Assembly (NCBI GenBank): GCA_964536195.1
Contig: CAZHVO010000006.1
Location: 1-30,319, forward strand
Length of the DNA: 30,319 bases
Reading direction: 5' to 3'
Origin: Susulua sp964536195
GTDB lineage: Bacteria > Omnitrophota > Gorgyraeia > Duberdicusellales > 4484-171
Below, piece by piece: positions 1 through 7,528 of the stretch (positions are counted from its first letter, which is position 1; each line of letters opens with the position of its first letter). Both the position numbers and the translations under genes were made by a program. Under the pieces are notes generated by a model. The model was not told the origin of the DNA. It worked only from the letters and a program-made list of their open reading frames with translations, and did not search any database.

Positions 1-133
1 CGGGAATGTCAAAGTCATAGTAAAATCCATTCTCTATTGCTGGACCAATACCTAATTTAGCCTGGGGGTAAAGCTTTTTTACCGCGCTGGCTAAAATATG
101 TGAACAAGAATGTCTTAAAGCGTTTAAATCCAT
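1..133 (-). CDS. thrS: Threonyl-tRNA synthetase, N-terminal fragment (runs off the left edge)
   Basis: Only the first 44 codons are inside the window. The reading begins MDLNALRHSCSHILASAV and continues through IGPAIENGFYYDFD, which is the opening of the editing (SAD) domain of class II threonyl-tRNA synthetase. The HxxxH pair at residues 8 and 12 corresponds to the editing-site histidines. ThrS charges tRNA-Thr and hydrolyses mischarged Ser-tRNA-Thr in the cytoplasm. The start is an ATG at 131-133 with AGAGG seven bases upstream. An in-frame TAG lies 12 bases before the ATG, and tRNA-Val lies just beyond it, so the N-terminal TGS domain of full-length ThrS is absent. The gene may be read through from the tRNA-Val promoter, since the gap is only 29 bases with no visible terminator or T-box. 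Confidence 0.9.
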   Translation of the reverse strand, partial: MDLNALRHSCSHILASAVKKLYPQAKLGIGPAIENGFYYDFDIP

Positions 134-162
134 AAAATTCCTCTAAATATCTAATAAATACA

Positions 163-240
163 TGGTGGGCGATACAGGAGTCGAACCTGTGACATCTACC
201 TTGTAAGGGTAGCGCTCTAAACCAGCTGAGCTAATCGCCC
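163..240 (-). tRNA. tRNA-Val (anticodon TAC)
   Basis: On the minus strand the sequence folds as a full cloverleaf. The acceptor stem is GGGCGAT paired with ATCGCCC, the D arm is GCTC/GAGC, and the anticodon stem CTACC/GGTAG carries the loop CTTACAA, giving anticodon TAC (valine, GTA codons). The T arm is ACAGG-TTCGACT-CCTGT. The discriminator is A and the CCA end is encoded (163-165). It is a 78-nt gene 29 bases upstream of thrS, with its own promoter at 256-283. Confidence 0.97.
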
Positions 241-255
241 AAAGTATATCGGTAA

Positions 256-283
256 ATAATACCAAATTTTAAAGAAAAAGCAA
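256..283 (-). promoter_or_regulatory. Promoter for tRNA-Val (and probably thrS)
   Basis: The -10 is TATTAT at 256-261 and the -35 is TTGCTT at 278-283, with a 16-bp spacer. The predicted start is about 10 bases before the tRNA 5' end. It is the only good sigma-70-like pair in the 69 bases between the V-ATPase K gene and the tRNA. Confidence 0.6.
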
Positions 284-309
284 GCAACTTTACTCTGTCT
301 TCAAAGTTA

Positions 310-756
310 TTATGCTTTAGGCAAAGCCATCATGCAAAAAGCCATAACAAAAAGGGCAACGGTTTCAATAATCCCTAAAACCATTATATATTGGCCGAAT
401 CCCTTGCCAGTTTCACCTAAAGCATCACAAGCGCTTGCTCCGGCCTTACCCTGCATCCAAGCTGAGGTCCCCATAGCCAAACCAGCAGCTAGACCAATTA
501 TCATTTGATAGATATAAGTTTGGGAAGTAGCTGGAAGATTAGCCTCAATTATCTTACCTCTTAAAATCATACCGTAGATTGTCTGAGTTAAGGGAGCTCC
601 AACAAAAGCAACCAGGGCGAATGGTGCGGCTTTGTTCTTAGCAAAAGCTTTTTTCCAAGCTCCGATTGCTGCCATACCAGCAACCCCAGTACCTAAAGCT
701 GAACCTATAGCAGCGAAAGTTAAAGACAAGTTCATATCGCCAAAACCTTGGATCAT
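310..756 (-). CDS. atpK: V-type ATPase subunit K (membrane rotor ring proteolipid)
   Basis: This 148-aa duplicated proteolipid has four membrane helices, like V-type subunit K rather than the two-helix F-type subunit c. It forms the ion-translocating ring turned by ATP hydrolysis in the A/B head. The ion-carrying glutamate is E131 in GIIETVALF. The side chains that bind sodium in Enterococcus hirae NtpK appear at matching places: T57 and Q58 with Y61 in APLTQTIYG, and Q102 in WMQGKA. The ATG at 754-756 was chosen over a start 27 bases upstream because AGGAGG sits six bases before it and the protein then begins MIQGFGDMNLS. It is the last gene of the V-ATPase operon, separated from subunit I by a palindromic repeat, which might allow extra control of this high-copy subunit (inference). 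Confidence 0.95.
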   Translation of the reverse strand: MIQGFGDMNLSLTFAAIGSALGTGVAGMAAIGAWKKAFAKNKAAPFALVAFVGAPLTQTIYGMILRGKIIEANLPATSQTYIYQMIIGLAAGLAMGTSAWMQGKAGASACDALGETGKGFGQYIMVLGIIETVALFVMAFCMMALPKA

Positions 757-813
757 AACACACCTCCTCAATGAGATCAGCATTTTTTCTTTGAAAAAAT
801 GTTAGATCGAATT

Positions 814-860
814 GATCCTGAGCGAAGCTCTGACAATAGTCAGAGCGTAGTCGAAGGATC
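814..860. repeat. Imperfect palindrome between V-ATPase I and K genes
   Basis: The arm 814-834 (GATCCTGAGCGAAGCTCTGAC) and the arm 839-860 are near-perfect inverted complements around a four-base loop, AATA. The outer ends are GATCCT and AGGATC, the inner ends CTCTGAC and GTCAGAG, and the middle is imperfect. It resembles the interspersed palindromic (REP-like) units with CGAAG/GTAGTCGAAG cores found in many environmental bacterial genomes. It could act as an RNA stabiliser or partial terminator inside the operon. No transposase is nearby. Confidence 0.7.
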
Positions 861-869
861 TAAAATAAT

Positions 870-2642
870 TTACTCTCTAAACGGTTCGTATTTAATACCC
901 GACCACTCCATGTCTAAGTGGCCGGAAAACTCTAACATATTAAGCCGGATACCATGAACAATCACAGCCATCAAAGCTAAGAGTATATTTAAAACATGGC
1001 CTAAGAAAAGTATCAGAGCTGCCATTATTCCAGAAAATATACTGTTGATACCTGACCCTAAAGCCATATTATTAAAAGCCACGGCTACTGCTACTGTAGC
1101 ATACCCAACAGCAAATAATCTCAAGTAAGATACCACATCTGAAAAAGAACTAATAACCTTTAAAGGCAAGTCAGCCAAAGAGAGCAGAGCTCCTTTAAAT
1201 ATATTCTTCTTAGGATAAGAGAACAGAATAACTAAACCAGAACCAAGGATAAAAAGGGTTAAGGTAATAGCTGGAATTTCTCTGTTCAAAACCAACTTCC
1301 CGGCAATAAAAAATAGGCTCCAGATAATACATATCCATCCTAGCTGAGATAAGGCCAGTCGGGAGTTAATAAAGCGAAAAAACCTTATCCCATGGGCTAT
1401 AGTTAAGTGGATTGCCCCGATAAAGAAGCATAAGTATATCATAAAAATCTGGTTAGAACCAACAAAGCTATTTATATTATCTATTACCAGAAGATTTAAC
1501 ACTGGCAGCTGAGCTATTTTTTCAAACCCAAACCAGGTACCAGTAAGTGCTCCCCAGATAACAGTAGCCCCACTTAAAAGATAGAGCAAGAAGAAGATAT
1601 TTTGCTGGGCCTTCTTAAATTTCCTCTGGGTGAGGAAGGTGATTATTAAAAATAACAAACCATAACCAGCATCGCCAACCAACATGGCAAAAAATATGCT
1701 AAAAAAAATAAGAAACCAAAAGCTTATATCATATTCCTTATACCCCGGGATAGTCCCCATAAAATTAAATATTGGTTTTATAATTTCTACCCAGCGAGGG
1801 TTACGAATAAGTGTTGGTACCTCTTCGTCCTGATCAGGTTCTTGATCAACGATTGCCCAGCCTTGACCTTTAGCAGCTTTGTTAATCTCAGAGACTGCCT
1901 CAATAGGGCAAAATCCTTGAATACAACAGATCTCTTCCTGATAAGAGGCACCGAACCGAACCTTATAAAACTCTAACTTTTTCAGAATCTCTCCTCGATG
2001 TTCGAGAAATTGCTTTCTGTAGGTAGCAGCTTTATCTAATTCTTTATCAATCTCTTCTAGCTCTCTTTGAGCGCCTGTTAACTTTCGCTGCAAAGAACGT
2101 AAATTATCTTGGGGGACTCCCACCTCTTCTAAATTTAAAGATTCTTCTTGGCTGCTTAGAAAAGCTGCTAAATAAAATCTCCCTCTGTTCTTACCCAGGG
2201 TATAAATTACCTTATCCCTAGGGAGTTGCTTTAAGTCTTTCTTGCTGCCAATGTAGAGCTTTAAGAATAAACCCACCCTTTTTAACTCGGCTAAGGAGTG
2301 TGATGAAATATCGCCCCACTCCCTAAACCAGACCTGTTTGTCTTGGAGACTTTTAAGTCTGCTTTCAAGCTCATGTTTCTTTCTATTTAGAATAATAACC
2401 TCTTTTACATAAAAAGAAATATGGTGCTTATCTAGGTCTTTACTCTGGATTTTTGAGTCACTAAGAAGGTGTAAGGCTCGATCTAGGAGCCCTAACTTGT
2501 TCTCACAGACTGAGATAGTGCCAGCCTCAGGTTCTCTCATATGCTTAATATGCATAAGGCCCAAACCCCTTAAGTGTCCCAAAGCACTATTTGTATGCTT
2601 ATCGGAGATGAGTAGGGTAATCTTTTTCATCTTAGCTATCAT
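870..2642 (-). CDS. atpI: V-type ATPase subunit I (stator membrane subunit a homologue)
   Basis: This 590-aa protein has a roughly 300-residue soluble N-terminal half with long charged coiled-coil stretches, then a C-terminal half of about seven or eight hydrophobic helices, as expected for subunit I/a. It forms the ion half-channels against the K ring and anchors the peripheral stalk. The essential channel arginine is R508 in SYLRLFAVG. The conserved GHVLNILLALM helix and the terminal GIRLNMLEFSGH motif follow. The ATG at 2640-2642 overlaps the stop of the D gene as ATGA, so the two are translationally coupled; a second ATG four codons in is a less likely start. Length is normal for the bacterial family. 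Confidence 0.96.
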   Translation of the reverse strand: MIAKMKKITLLISDKHTNSALGHLRGLGLMHIKHMREPEAGTISVCENKLGLLDRALHLLSDSKIQSKDLDKHHISFYVKEVIILNRKKHELESRLKSLQDKQVWFREWGDISSHSLAELKRVGLFLKLYIGSKKDLKQLPRDKVIYTLGKNRGRFYLAAFLSSQEESLNLEEVGVPQDNLRSLQRKLTGAQRELEEIDKELDKAATYRKQFLEHRGEILKKLEFYKVRFGASYQEEICCIQGFCPIEAVSEINKAAKGQGWAIVDQEPDQDEEVPTLIRNPRWVEIIKPIFNFMGTIPGYKEYDISFWFLIFFSIFFAMLVGDAGYGLLFLIITFLTQRKFKKAQQNIFFLLYLLSGATVIWGALTGTWFGFEKIAQLPVLNLLVIDNINSFVGSNQIFMIYLCFFIGAIHLTIAHGIRFFRFINSRLALSQLGWICIIWSLFFIAGKLVLNREIPAITLTLFILGSGLVILFSYPKKNIFKGALLSLADLPLKVISSFSDVVSYLRLFAVGYATVAVAVAFNNMALGSGINSIFSGIMAALILFLGHVLNILLALMAVIVHGIRLNMLEFSGHLDMEWSGIKYEPFRE

Positions 2643-3250
2643 ACTTTCAAAGCCTCTTTTCTTCTTCCTATCTTGGCCTTGGCAATCTTTCCCCTTACAA
2701 CTTCAGCAGTCTGAAGCTCACCCAAATGTATCTGTATAACTCGGATAGTTTCACGAGCTTCGGGTATCTTTACCTTTTCAAATAGATTAACTCTTTGAGC
2801 AACAATCCTTAACTCCTCTTTTAAAACATCTATCTGTTTATGATATATGAGTAACTTTGCTTTTAGAGTTAACATTTCCTTCTCTTCTGCAACAGCCTTA
2901 TCAACCCAAAGAGGTGTAAGCAAAAAATCAGGGGGTTTCTGAGTAAACTCAGCATTTAAAAATACTGGTAAGTCTATTCCGGCAACGTTTCCTCCTTTAG
3001 TATTTATCTTCTCTAATTTGCAGAGCTCTTCTATAGAAATCTTTTCAGCAAATACATCAACCCACTTTAAAACGCTATTTCGTAAATTATTGACTTGAGA
3101 AGAGGTATCTTGAATGGCTTGGTGGACTTTTATTATCTCCAGCTGCAATTGTTTCTTCTTAAGCTGCAGCATCGGCAAATAGCGTCTGTATCTCTTAAGA
3201 TCTTCTTTTTGTTTTTTTAACTCGTTTTTAGTTAATCTAATTTTCGCCAT
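2639..3250 (-). CDS. atpD: V-type ATPase subunit D (central rotor shaft)
   Basis: The 203-aa protein is predicted to be two long helices: an N-terminal KxxLxxQKEDLKRYRRYLPMLQLKKKQL segment typical of subunit D, and a C-terminal helix rich in K, E and Q (FEKVKIPEARETIRVIQIHLGE). Subunit D is the coiled-coil shaft inside the A3B3 head that transmits rotation to the K ring. The gene starts directly after the B stop codon and its own stop overlaps the start of subunit I. No subunit F gene, its usual partner at the shaft base, follows it. The family assignment rests on fold pattern, length and operon position. Confidence 0.94.
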   Translation of the reverse strand: MAKIRLTKNELKKQKEDLKRYRRYLPMLQLKKKQLQLEIIKVHQAIQDTSSQVNNLRNSVLKWVDVFAEKISIEELCKLEKINTKGGNVAGIDLPVFLNAEFTQKPPDFLLTPLWVDKAVAEEKEMLTLKAKLLIYHKQIDVLKEELRIVAQRVNLFEKVKIPEARETIRVIQIHLGELQTAEVVRGKIAKAKIGRRKEALKV

Positions 3251-4549
3251 TTACTTATTCTTTGGCCAGAACTCCTTTATTAGATCTGTACGAAAACTGG
3301 TCTCATCAGGTGCAAAGCACTCGCTAAGAATCTTCCAGCCACTGTCAAGGGCATCCTCTAAGGAAACATTGACTGATAAATCCATCATCTGAGACTCAAA
3401 AAGCTTTCCGTACTTTAATAACTTCTTATCCCAATTGCTCATCCGAAAGCCCATAGCCTTCTTCTCTTGGCTCTCTTTAAATTGAGCATAGAGCTGTATC
3501 ATTCCGTCCATAATTGTCCGATGGTCTTTACGAGTCTTATCATTTACCTGCTGTTTAAGACGACTCAGGGAACCAAAAGGCTCAATTCTCCCGCCCCTTA
3601 AATAAAGCTGCCCTTCAGTGATATAGCCGGTATTATCAGGAACTGGATGAGTAACATCATCCCCGGGCATAGTAGTTACAGCTAAAATAGTAATTGAACC
3701 GGCCCCTTGGAAATCAACGGCCTTTTCGTAACGCTTAGCTAGCTGGCTATATAAATCACCGGGATAACCTCTGTTAGAAGGAACTCTTTCCATGGTTATT
3801 GATATCTCTTTTAAGGCATCAGAGAAGTTGGTCATGTCAGTAAGAAGGACCAAAACATCTTTTCCGCCTAAAGCAAACTTTTCAGCTACAGCTAGGCATA
3901 AATCAGGCACCATCAACCCTTCAACTATTGGATCAGACGCGGTATGAACAAAAAAGACTGACCTTTGTAAAGCCCCTCCTTCTTGAAGAGTATCTTTAAA
4001 GAACATATACTGATCGTGCTTTAGGCCTATTCCACCCAAAACAATCATATCAACCTCAGCCTGAAGAGCTATTCGAGCTAAGAGTTCATTGTAGGGCTCA
4101 CCAGATATAGAGAATATCGGTAACTTCTGTGAAACTACTAAAGAGTTAAAAACATCTATCATCGGAATATTAGTTCTGATTATTCTCTCAGGAATAATCC
4201 TTTTAGCCGGATTAACTGGCGGCCCGCTTATCTCAATTAAATTATCACCTAAGGTTGGTCCTTTATCCCGAGGCGCTCCGCTACCATCAAAGATTCTCCC
4301 CAATATATTCTTTGAAAAAGTAACTCTCATCGGATGGCCTAGGAACCTTACCTCATCATTAGTAGAAATACCTCTGCTACCGGAGAAAACTTGCAAAGAT
4401 ACAATATCGCCCTCGAGCTTAATAACCTGAGCTAGAGACTTGCCACGAGAAGTCTTTACCTCGGCTAACTCTTCATAAGCAATATCCTTAGCCTTTACAG
4501 TAATAACATTTCCGGCAATACTAAGTATTTTACTATGAACCTTTCTCAT
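3251..4549 (-). CDS. atpB: V-type ATPase subunit B (regulatory nucleotide-binding subunit)
   Basis: This 432-aa subunit has the family's degenerate P-loop, SISGEPYNELLARIALQA in place of a Walker A, so it is the non-catalytic partner of subunit A. The block LLTDMTNFSDALKEIS, followed by ERVPSNRGYPGDLYSQLAKRYEKA, is diagnostic for V-type B subunits. GSITILAVTTMPGDDVTHPVPDNTGYITEGQ is also seen. It alternates with A to form the cytoplasmic hexamer. Its ATG shares one base with the A stop codon (TAATG at 4549), which indicates coupled translation and equal expression. Confidence 0.97.
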   Translation of the reverse strand: MRKVHSKILSIAGNVITVKAKDIAYEELAEVKTSRGKSLAQVIKLEGDIVSLQVFSGSRGISTNDEVRFLGHPMRVTFSKNILGRIFDGSGAPRDKGPTLGDNLIEISGPPVNPAKRIIPERIIRTNIPMIDVFNSLVVSQKLPIFSISGEPYNELLARIALQAEVDMIVLGGIGLKHDQYMFFKDTLQEGGALQRSVFFVHTASDPIVEGLMVPDLCLAVAEKFALGGKDVLVLLTDMTNFSDALKEISITMERVPSNRGYPGDLYSQLAKRYEKAVDFQGAGSITILAVTTMPGDDVTHPVPDNTGYITEGQLYLRGGRIEPFGSLSRLKQQVNDKTRKDHRTIMDGMIQLYAQFKESQEKKAMGFRMSNWDKKLLKYGKLFESQMMDLSVNVSLEDALDSGWKILSECFAPDETSFRTDLIKEFWPKNK

Positions 4550-6297
4550 TAGTTCTCCACTAATTCTTCTGATCCCTTATGACTCTGGAGAAAGTCCTCA
4601 ATCGCCTTCTCCTGACTCTTAAAATCTTGGCTCTGGAATTTCTTATAATTCCAATCTATAAATAGATGTCTTAACTCATAGAAAACTTTTCGGGCTTTTT
4701 CTTTTTGATCAAAACTAAACCCTTTGTTTAACACCTCTAAGATCTTACTAAAAACATACTCTTGTCGTTTAAGATCAGTAGCAGCATCAACATCATCAAA
4801 ACCATTCTGTTGCAAATATACACTATCTAAGAATTCAGACTTTAGGTAAACTATAAAGTCTTCCATAGATGTTCCTTCCTCGCCAACAACTTTCATCATT
4901 TGATGAACATCATTACCCTTACCTAAGATGTCTTTAGCTTTTTTGACTGCCTCAGGATTAATAAAACCCTTATATCGAGACCAGCTATCAATTGGATCTA
5001 TTGAAGGAAAGAACCGGGCATTAGCTCTGTCCCGGGATAACCCGTGAAAAGCTCCGACAACTTTTAAGGTAGCCTGAGTTACTGGTTCTTCGAAATTGCC
5101 TCCGGCCGGGCTTACTGTTCCGCCAATAGTAAGGCTTCCTTTTTCTCCGTTGCTAAGACCGACTAAGCCTGAGCGCTCATAGAACTCAGCAATTCGCGAT
5201 TCTAAATAGGCTGGATAAGCTTCCTCTCCGGGGATTTCCTCCAGACGACCAGACACTTCTCGCATAGCCTGGGCCCAGCGAGAAGTAGAGTCAGCCAAAA
5301 GCAAAACATTCAAACCCATCTGGCGATAGTATTCACCTAAGGTTGCTCCGGTATATACTGAAGCGTCTCTAGCAGCAACTGGCATTGAAGAAGTATTACA
5401 AATAATAATTGTTCTCTCGATCAAGAACTTGCCAGTTCTTGGATCCACTAACTCCGGGAATTTCCTTAAAGTCTCAACTACCTCACCAGCTCTCTCACCA
5501 CAAGCTGCTATGATTACAATATCTACCTCAGCATAACGACTAGTAAGCTGTTGCAGAACTGTCTTGCCAGCGCCAAAAGGACCAGGAATGCAATAAGTTC
5601 CACCCTTAGCTACTGAGAAAAAAGTATCAATAATACGAATCTTGGTAATCAATGGTTCTTGGGGGGTGAATTTTTCTTTATAAGCATCTATAGGAATTTT
5701 TATCGGCCATTCAAAAACCATGGTTAGCCCTATAACTTCCCCTCTCTGACTCTTAACTTGGGCAATTTTATCTTTAAGGCTATACTTACCCTTAACGGCG
5801 ATATCTTTAACTTCAAATTCTCCTTCTAAGTTAAAAGGTACCATAATGTAGTGTTTAAATATCCCCTCGGTGACAAAACCTAGAGGCATACCTTTAGTTA
5901 CCTTGGCTCCAGCTTTAACTAAAGGGATAAACTCCCACTTCTTCTTCTCATCTAAAGGCTCTAAATGCACACCTCTGGGCAGGAAGAAGCCAAATTTCTT
6001 GGCTAGTTGAGGAAGAGGATTTTGCAGACCGTCATAAACTTGGCCTAAGAGACCCGGCCCTAACTTTACTGAGAGCATCTCGGAAGAGAACTCTACCTCA
6101 TCACCAATCTTTATGCCTTTGGTGTCTTCAAAGACTTGCATGTAGGCAAGGTTTGCGCTTATCCTAATAACTTCAGCCATTAAGCGCTCTCCTTGGCTGA
6201 GAACATAACCTACTTCGTTTTGGATGATATCATCGTCAAAGAAAACAGTTATCATGTTCCCCTGTACTGATGTAATTTTGCCTATGCTTTTACTCAT
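4549..6297 (-). CDS. atpA: V-type ATPase subunit A (catalytic ATPase subunit)
   Basis: This is a 582-aa catalytic subunit. The Walker A motif GPFGAGKT lies at about residues 239-246, the GERAGEV block about 30 residues later, and the DSTSRWAQAMREVSGR and EEAYPAYLESRIAEFYERSG blocks follow. Residues ~105-195 form the non-homologous insert that separates V/A-type A subunits from F-type beta. It hydrolyses or makes ATP at the A/B interfaces. I chose the ATG at 6295-6297 (MSKSIGKITSVQG), which overlaps the upstream stop as ATGA with GAGGT in front, rather than an upstream start that would extend further into the DUF2764 gene. Length is normal for the family. Confidence 0.97.
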   Translation of the reverse strand: MSKSIGKITSVQGNMITVFFDDDIIQNEVGYVLSQGERLMAEVIRISANLAYMQVFEDTKGIKIGDEVEFSSEMLSVKLGPGLLGQVYDGLQNPLPQLAKKFGFFLPRGVHLEPLDEKKKWEFIPLVKAGAKVTKGMPLGFVTEGIFKHYIMVPFNLEGEFEVKDIAVKGKYSLKDKIAQVKSQRGEVIGLTMVFEWPIKIPIDAYKEKFTPQEPLITKIRIIDTFFSVAKGGTYCIPGPFGAGKTVLQQLTSRYAEVDIVIIAACGERAGEVVETLRKFPELVDPRTGKFLIERTIIICNTSSMPVAARDASVYTGATLGEYYRQMGLNVLLLADSTSRWAQAMREVSGRLEEIPGEEAYPAYLESRIAEFYERSGLVGLSNGEKGSLTIGGTVSPAGGNFEEPVTQATLKVVGAFHGLSRDRANARFFPSIDPIDSWSRYKGFINPEAVKKAKDILGKGNDVHQMMKVVGEEGTSMEDFIVYLKSEFLDSVYLQQNGFDDVDAATDLKRQEYVFSKILEVLNKGFSFDQKEKARKVFYELRHLFIDWNYKKFQSQDFKSQEKAIEDFLQSHKGSEELVEN

Positions 6298-6776
6298 CCT
6301 GCTACCTCGCACAACTTATCAAAGACAGCTGTTCCCTTTTCCTTATCAAAGGCAAGCAATCTTTCTAATACCTGTATTTTTAAAAAATGAAGAACCAAGA
6401 TCTCTAAATCAAAGAAGTGTCCTTGTTCTAAAGATTCAATGAATTCCCAACGCAGATTCAAAAGTCTTCTCTCCGTCTCTAAAGGTGTCCCTTGGTTTAA
6501 GTTTAAATTAAAAGAAGTTCCTGTGTGGCTTTCGTTTTTGCGAAAGGAAGCAATTTCTTCTCTCAAAGTTCTCTCAAAATTTTTATACTTAGCTAAAACC
6601 TTATTGTCGCCATCTCTAGGATAAAAATCATTGAGGCTAACACCAGATACACTAAAGAAATCTTTATCAGATAACCACTTTCTGGCCTGATCTAGGAAAA
6701 GTTCTCTATCAATGTAGCTTCCTTGCCCAAAAGTTAAAAAGGGAAGTTGGGATACAAAATAATAATACTTATCCAT
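6294..6776 (-). CDS. DUF2764 family protein of the V-ATPase operon
   Basis: This 160-aa soluble protein begins MDKYYYFVSQLPFLTFGQ, the signature opening of the DUF2764 family. The same gene sits between E and A in the V-ATPase operons of Borrelia and Chlamydia. It contains acidic and aromatic helices (WEFIESLEQGHFFDLEILVLHFLKIQVLERLL) and no membrane segment. Its position is where archaeal and Thermus operons carry subunit C or F, so it may be a diverged stalk or connector subunit; that role is inference, and family identity is recalled rather than searched. It overlaps E by 8 bases and A by 4, so the three genes are coupled. Confidence 0.8.
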   Translation of the reverse strand: MDKYYYFVSQLPFLTFGQGSYIDRELFLDQARKWLSDKDFFSVSGVSLNDFYPRDGDNKVLAKYKNFERTLREEIASFRKNESHTGTSFNLNLNQGTPLETERRLLNLRWEFIESLEQGHFFDLEILVLHFLKIQVLERLLAFDKEKGTAVFDKLCEVAG

Positions 6777-7377
6777 TGTTTACGTCTAGGATTGCTAAAA
6801 AGGTGGGATTTAAGAATTCTCCTAAGGCCTCTAAAATGCTCTGGTCAGTAAAGTCGTAATGAAGGTCTTCTCCTTTTATGCCAACACGAAACCCTTTATC
6901 TATTGCCTTACTCACCTTTACCTCTAAAGTTGTCTTAGCCTGGCTCCTCAAAGAAGCTCTAAGCAACTCGGCTATCTTTTCTTTATCGGCTTTGCTTACT
7001 AATACTTCCCAGTCTACACTTTTCCCTGGCGCCCACTTCTCTATTATCTTAGTAATTAATCCAACCATAAACTCTGCACTTAAGGCTTCCCCGCACTTTT
7101 GCTTTAGGATCCGATCGAATAAAGCGACTAACTCTGCCTTTAGAGCTAAAACTAGATCTCGGGATGCTTGCTTGAGGGAGTCTTGGGAATTGGATTTTAG
7201 CTTGGCAGCTGAAGTTTTTGCTTTCTCTTCTATTTCTTCTGCCTTAAGGCTAGCTTTTTTGACAATGGCTTCAGCCTCTGCCCTTGCTTTCTTAATAATA
7301 TCTCCAGAGGCTTTCTTAGCCTCTTCTATACCATCTTGCTTGATTTTAGCGATTAAACTCTCTAACTTTACATCCAT
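6769..7377 (-). CDS. atpE: V-type ATPase subunit E (peripheral stalk)
   Basis: The 202-aa protein has an N-terminal coiled coil rich in Ala, Lys and Glu (residues ~5-75: IKKARAEAEAIVKKASLKAEEIEEKAKT) followed by a globular C-terminal domain, the architecture of V/A-type subunit E. It clamps the A/B head to subunit I and resists rotation. It is the first gene of the seven-gene operon. Its ATG at 7375-7377 has AAAGGAG about nine bases upstream, and a strong promoter lies at 7422-7449. No separate subunit G/H gene, the usual coiled-coil partner, is visible in the operon. Confidence 0.93.
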   Translation of the reverse strand: MDVKLESLIAKIKQDGIEEAKKASGDIIKKARAEAEAIVKKASLKAEEIEEKAKTSAAKLKSNSQDSLKQASRDLVLALKAELVALFDRILKQKCGEALSAEFMVGLITKIIEKWAPGKSVDWEVLVSKADKEKIAELLRASLRSQAKTTLEVKVSKAIDKGFRVGIKGEDLHYDFTDQSILEALGEFLNPTFLAILDVNNG

Positions 7378-7421
7378 TTGCCTATTCTCCTTTGAATGGG
7401 GGACTTAGAAAAAGTATTCTA

Positions 7422-7449
7422 ATTATATAACCTACCTGGGAAAAAGCAA
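7422..7449 (-). promoter_or_regulatory. Promoter of the V-ATPase operon
   Basis: A perfect -10 (TATAAT, 7422-7427) lies 16 bp downstream of a -35-like TTGCTT (7444-7449). The expected start near 7415 gives a leader of about 38 nt with the ribosome site at 7387-7393. The pyrF stop codon is upstream, so this divides the pyr unit from the V-ATPase unit. Confidence 0.65.
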
Positions 7450-7469
7450 TTTTTTTCTCTCGGCCATCT

Positions 7470-7525
7470 CACCACTTTCAGTGGTGTATAGGCAAGACCT
7501 CTCCAATTTATAAAATAAATTGGAG
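7470..7525. other. Two adjacent perfect dyads between pyrF and the V-ATPase operon
   Basis: The first is CACCACT-TTC-AGTGGTG (7470-7486, 7-bp arms). The second is CTCCAATTTA-TAAAA-TAAATTGGAG (7501-7525, 10-bp arms). Neither is followed by a T-run in either direction, so they are not ordinary intrinsic terminators. They sit directly after the pyrF stop and upstream of the V-ATPase -35. They could be a 3' processing or stability structure for the pyr message or protein-binding dyads; the function is unknown. Confidence 0.6.
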
Positions 7526-7528
7526 GAT

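Noticed and set aside
134..162. Possible T-box or leader control of thrS
   Set aside because: Only 29 bases separate tRNA-Val from the thrS ATG, too short for a T-box, and no specifier or AGGGUGG-like motif is present.
7470..7525. Intrinsic terminator after pyrF
   Set aside because: The stems are perfect, but neither is followed by a T-run on the minus strand; the minus strand continues with A-rich or mixed sequence.
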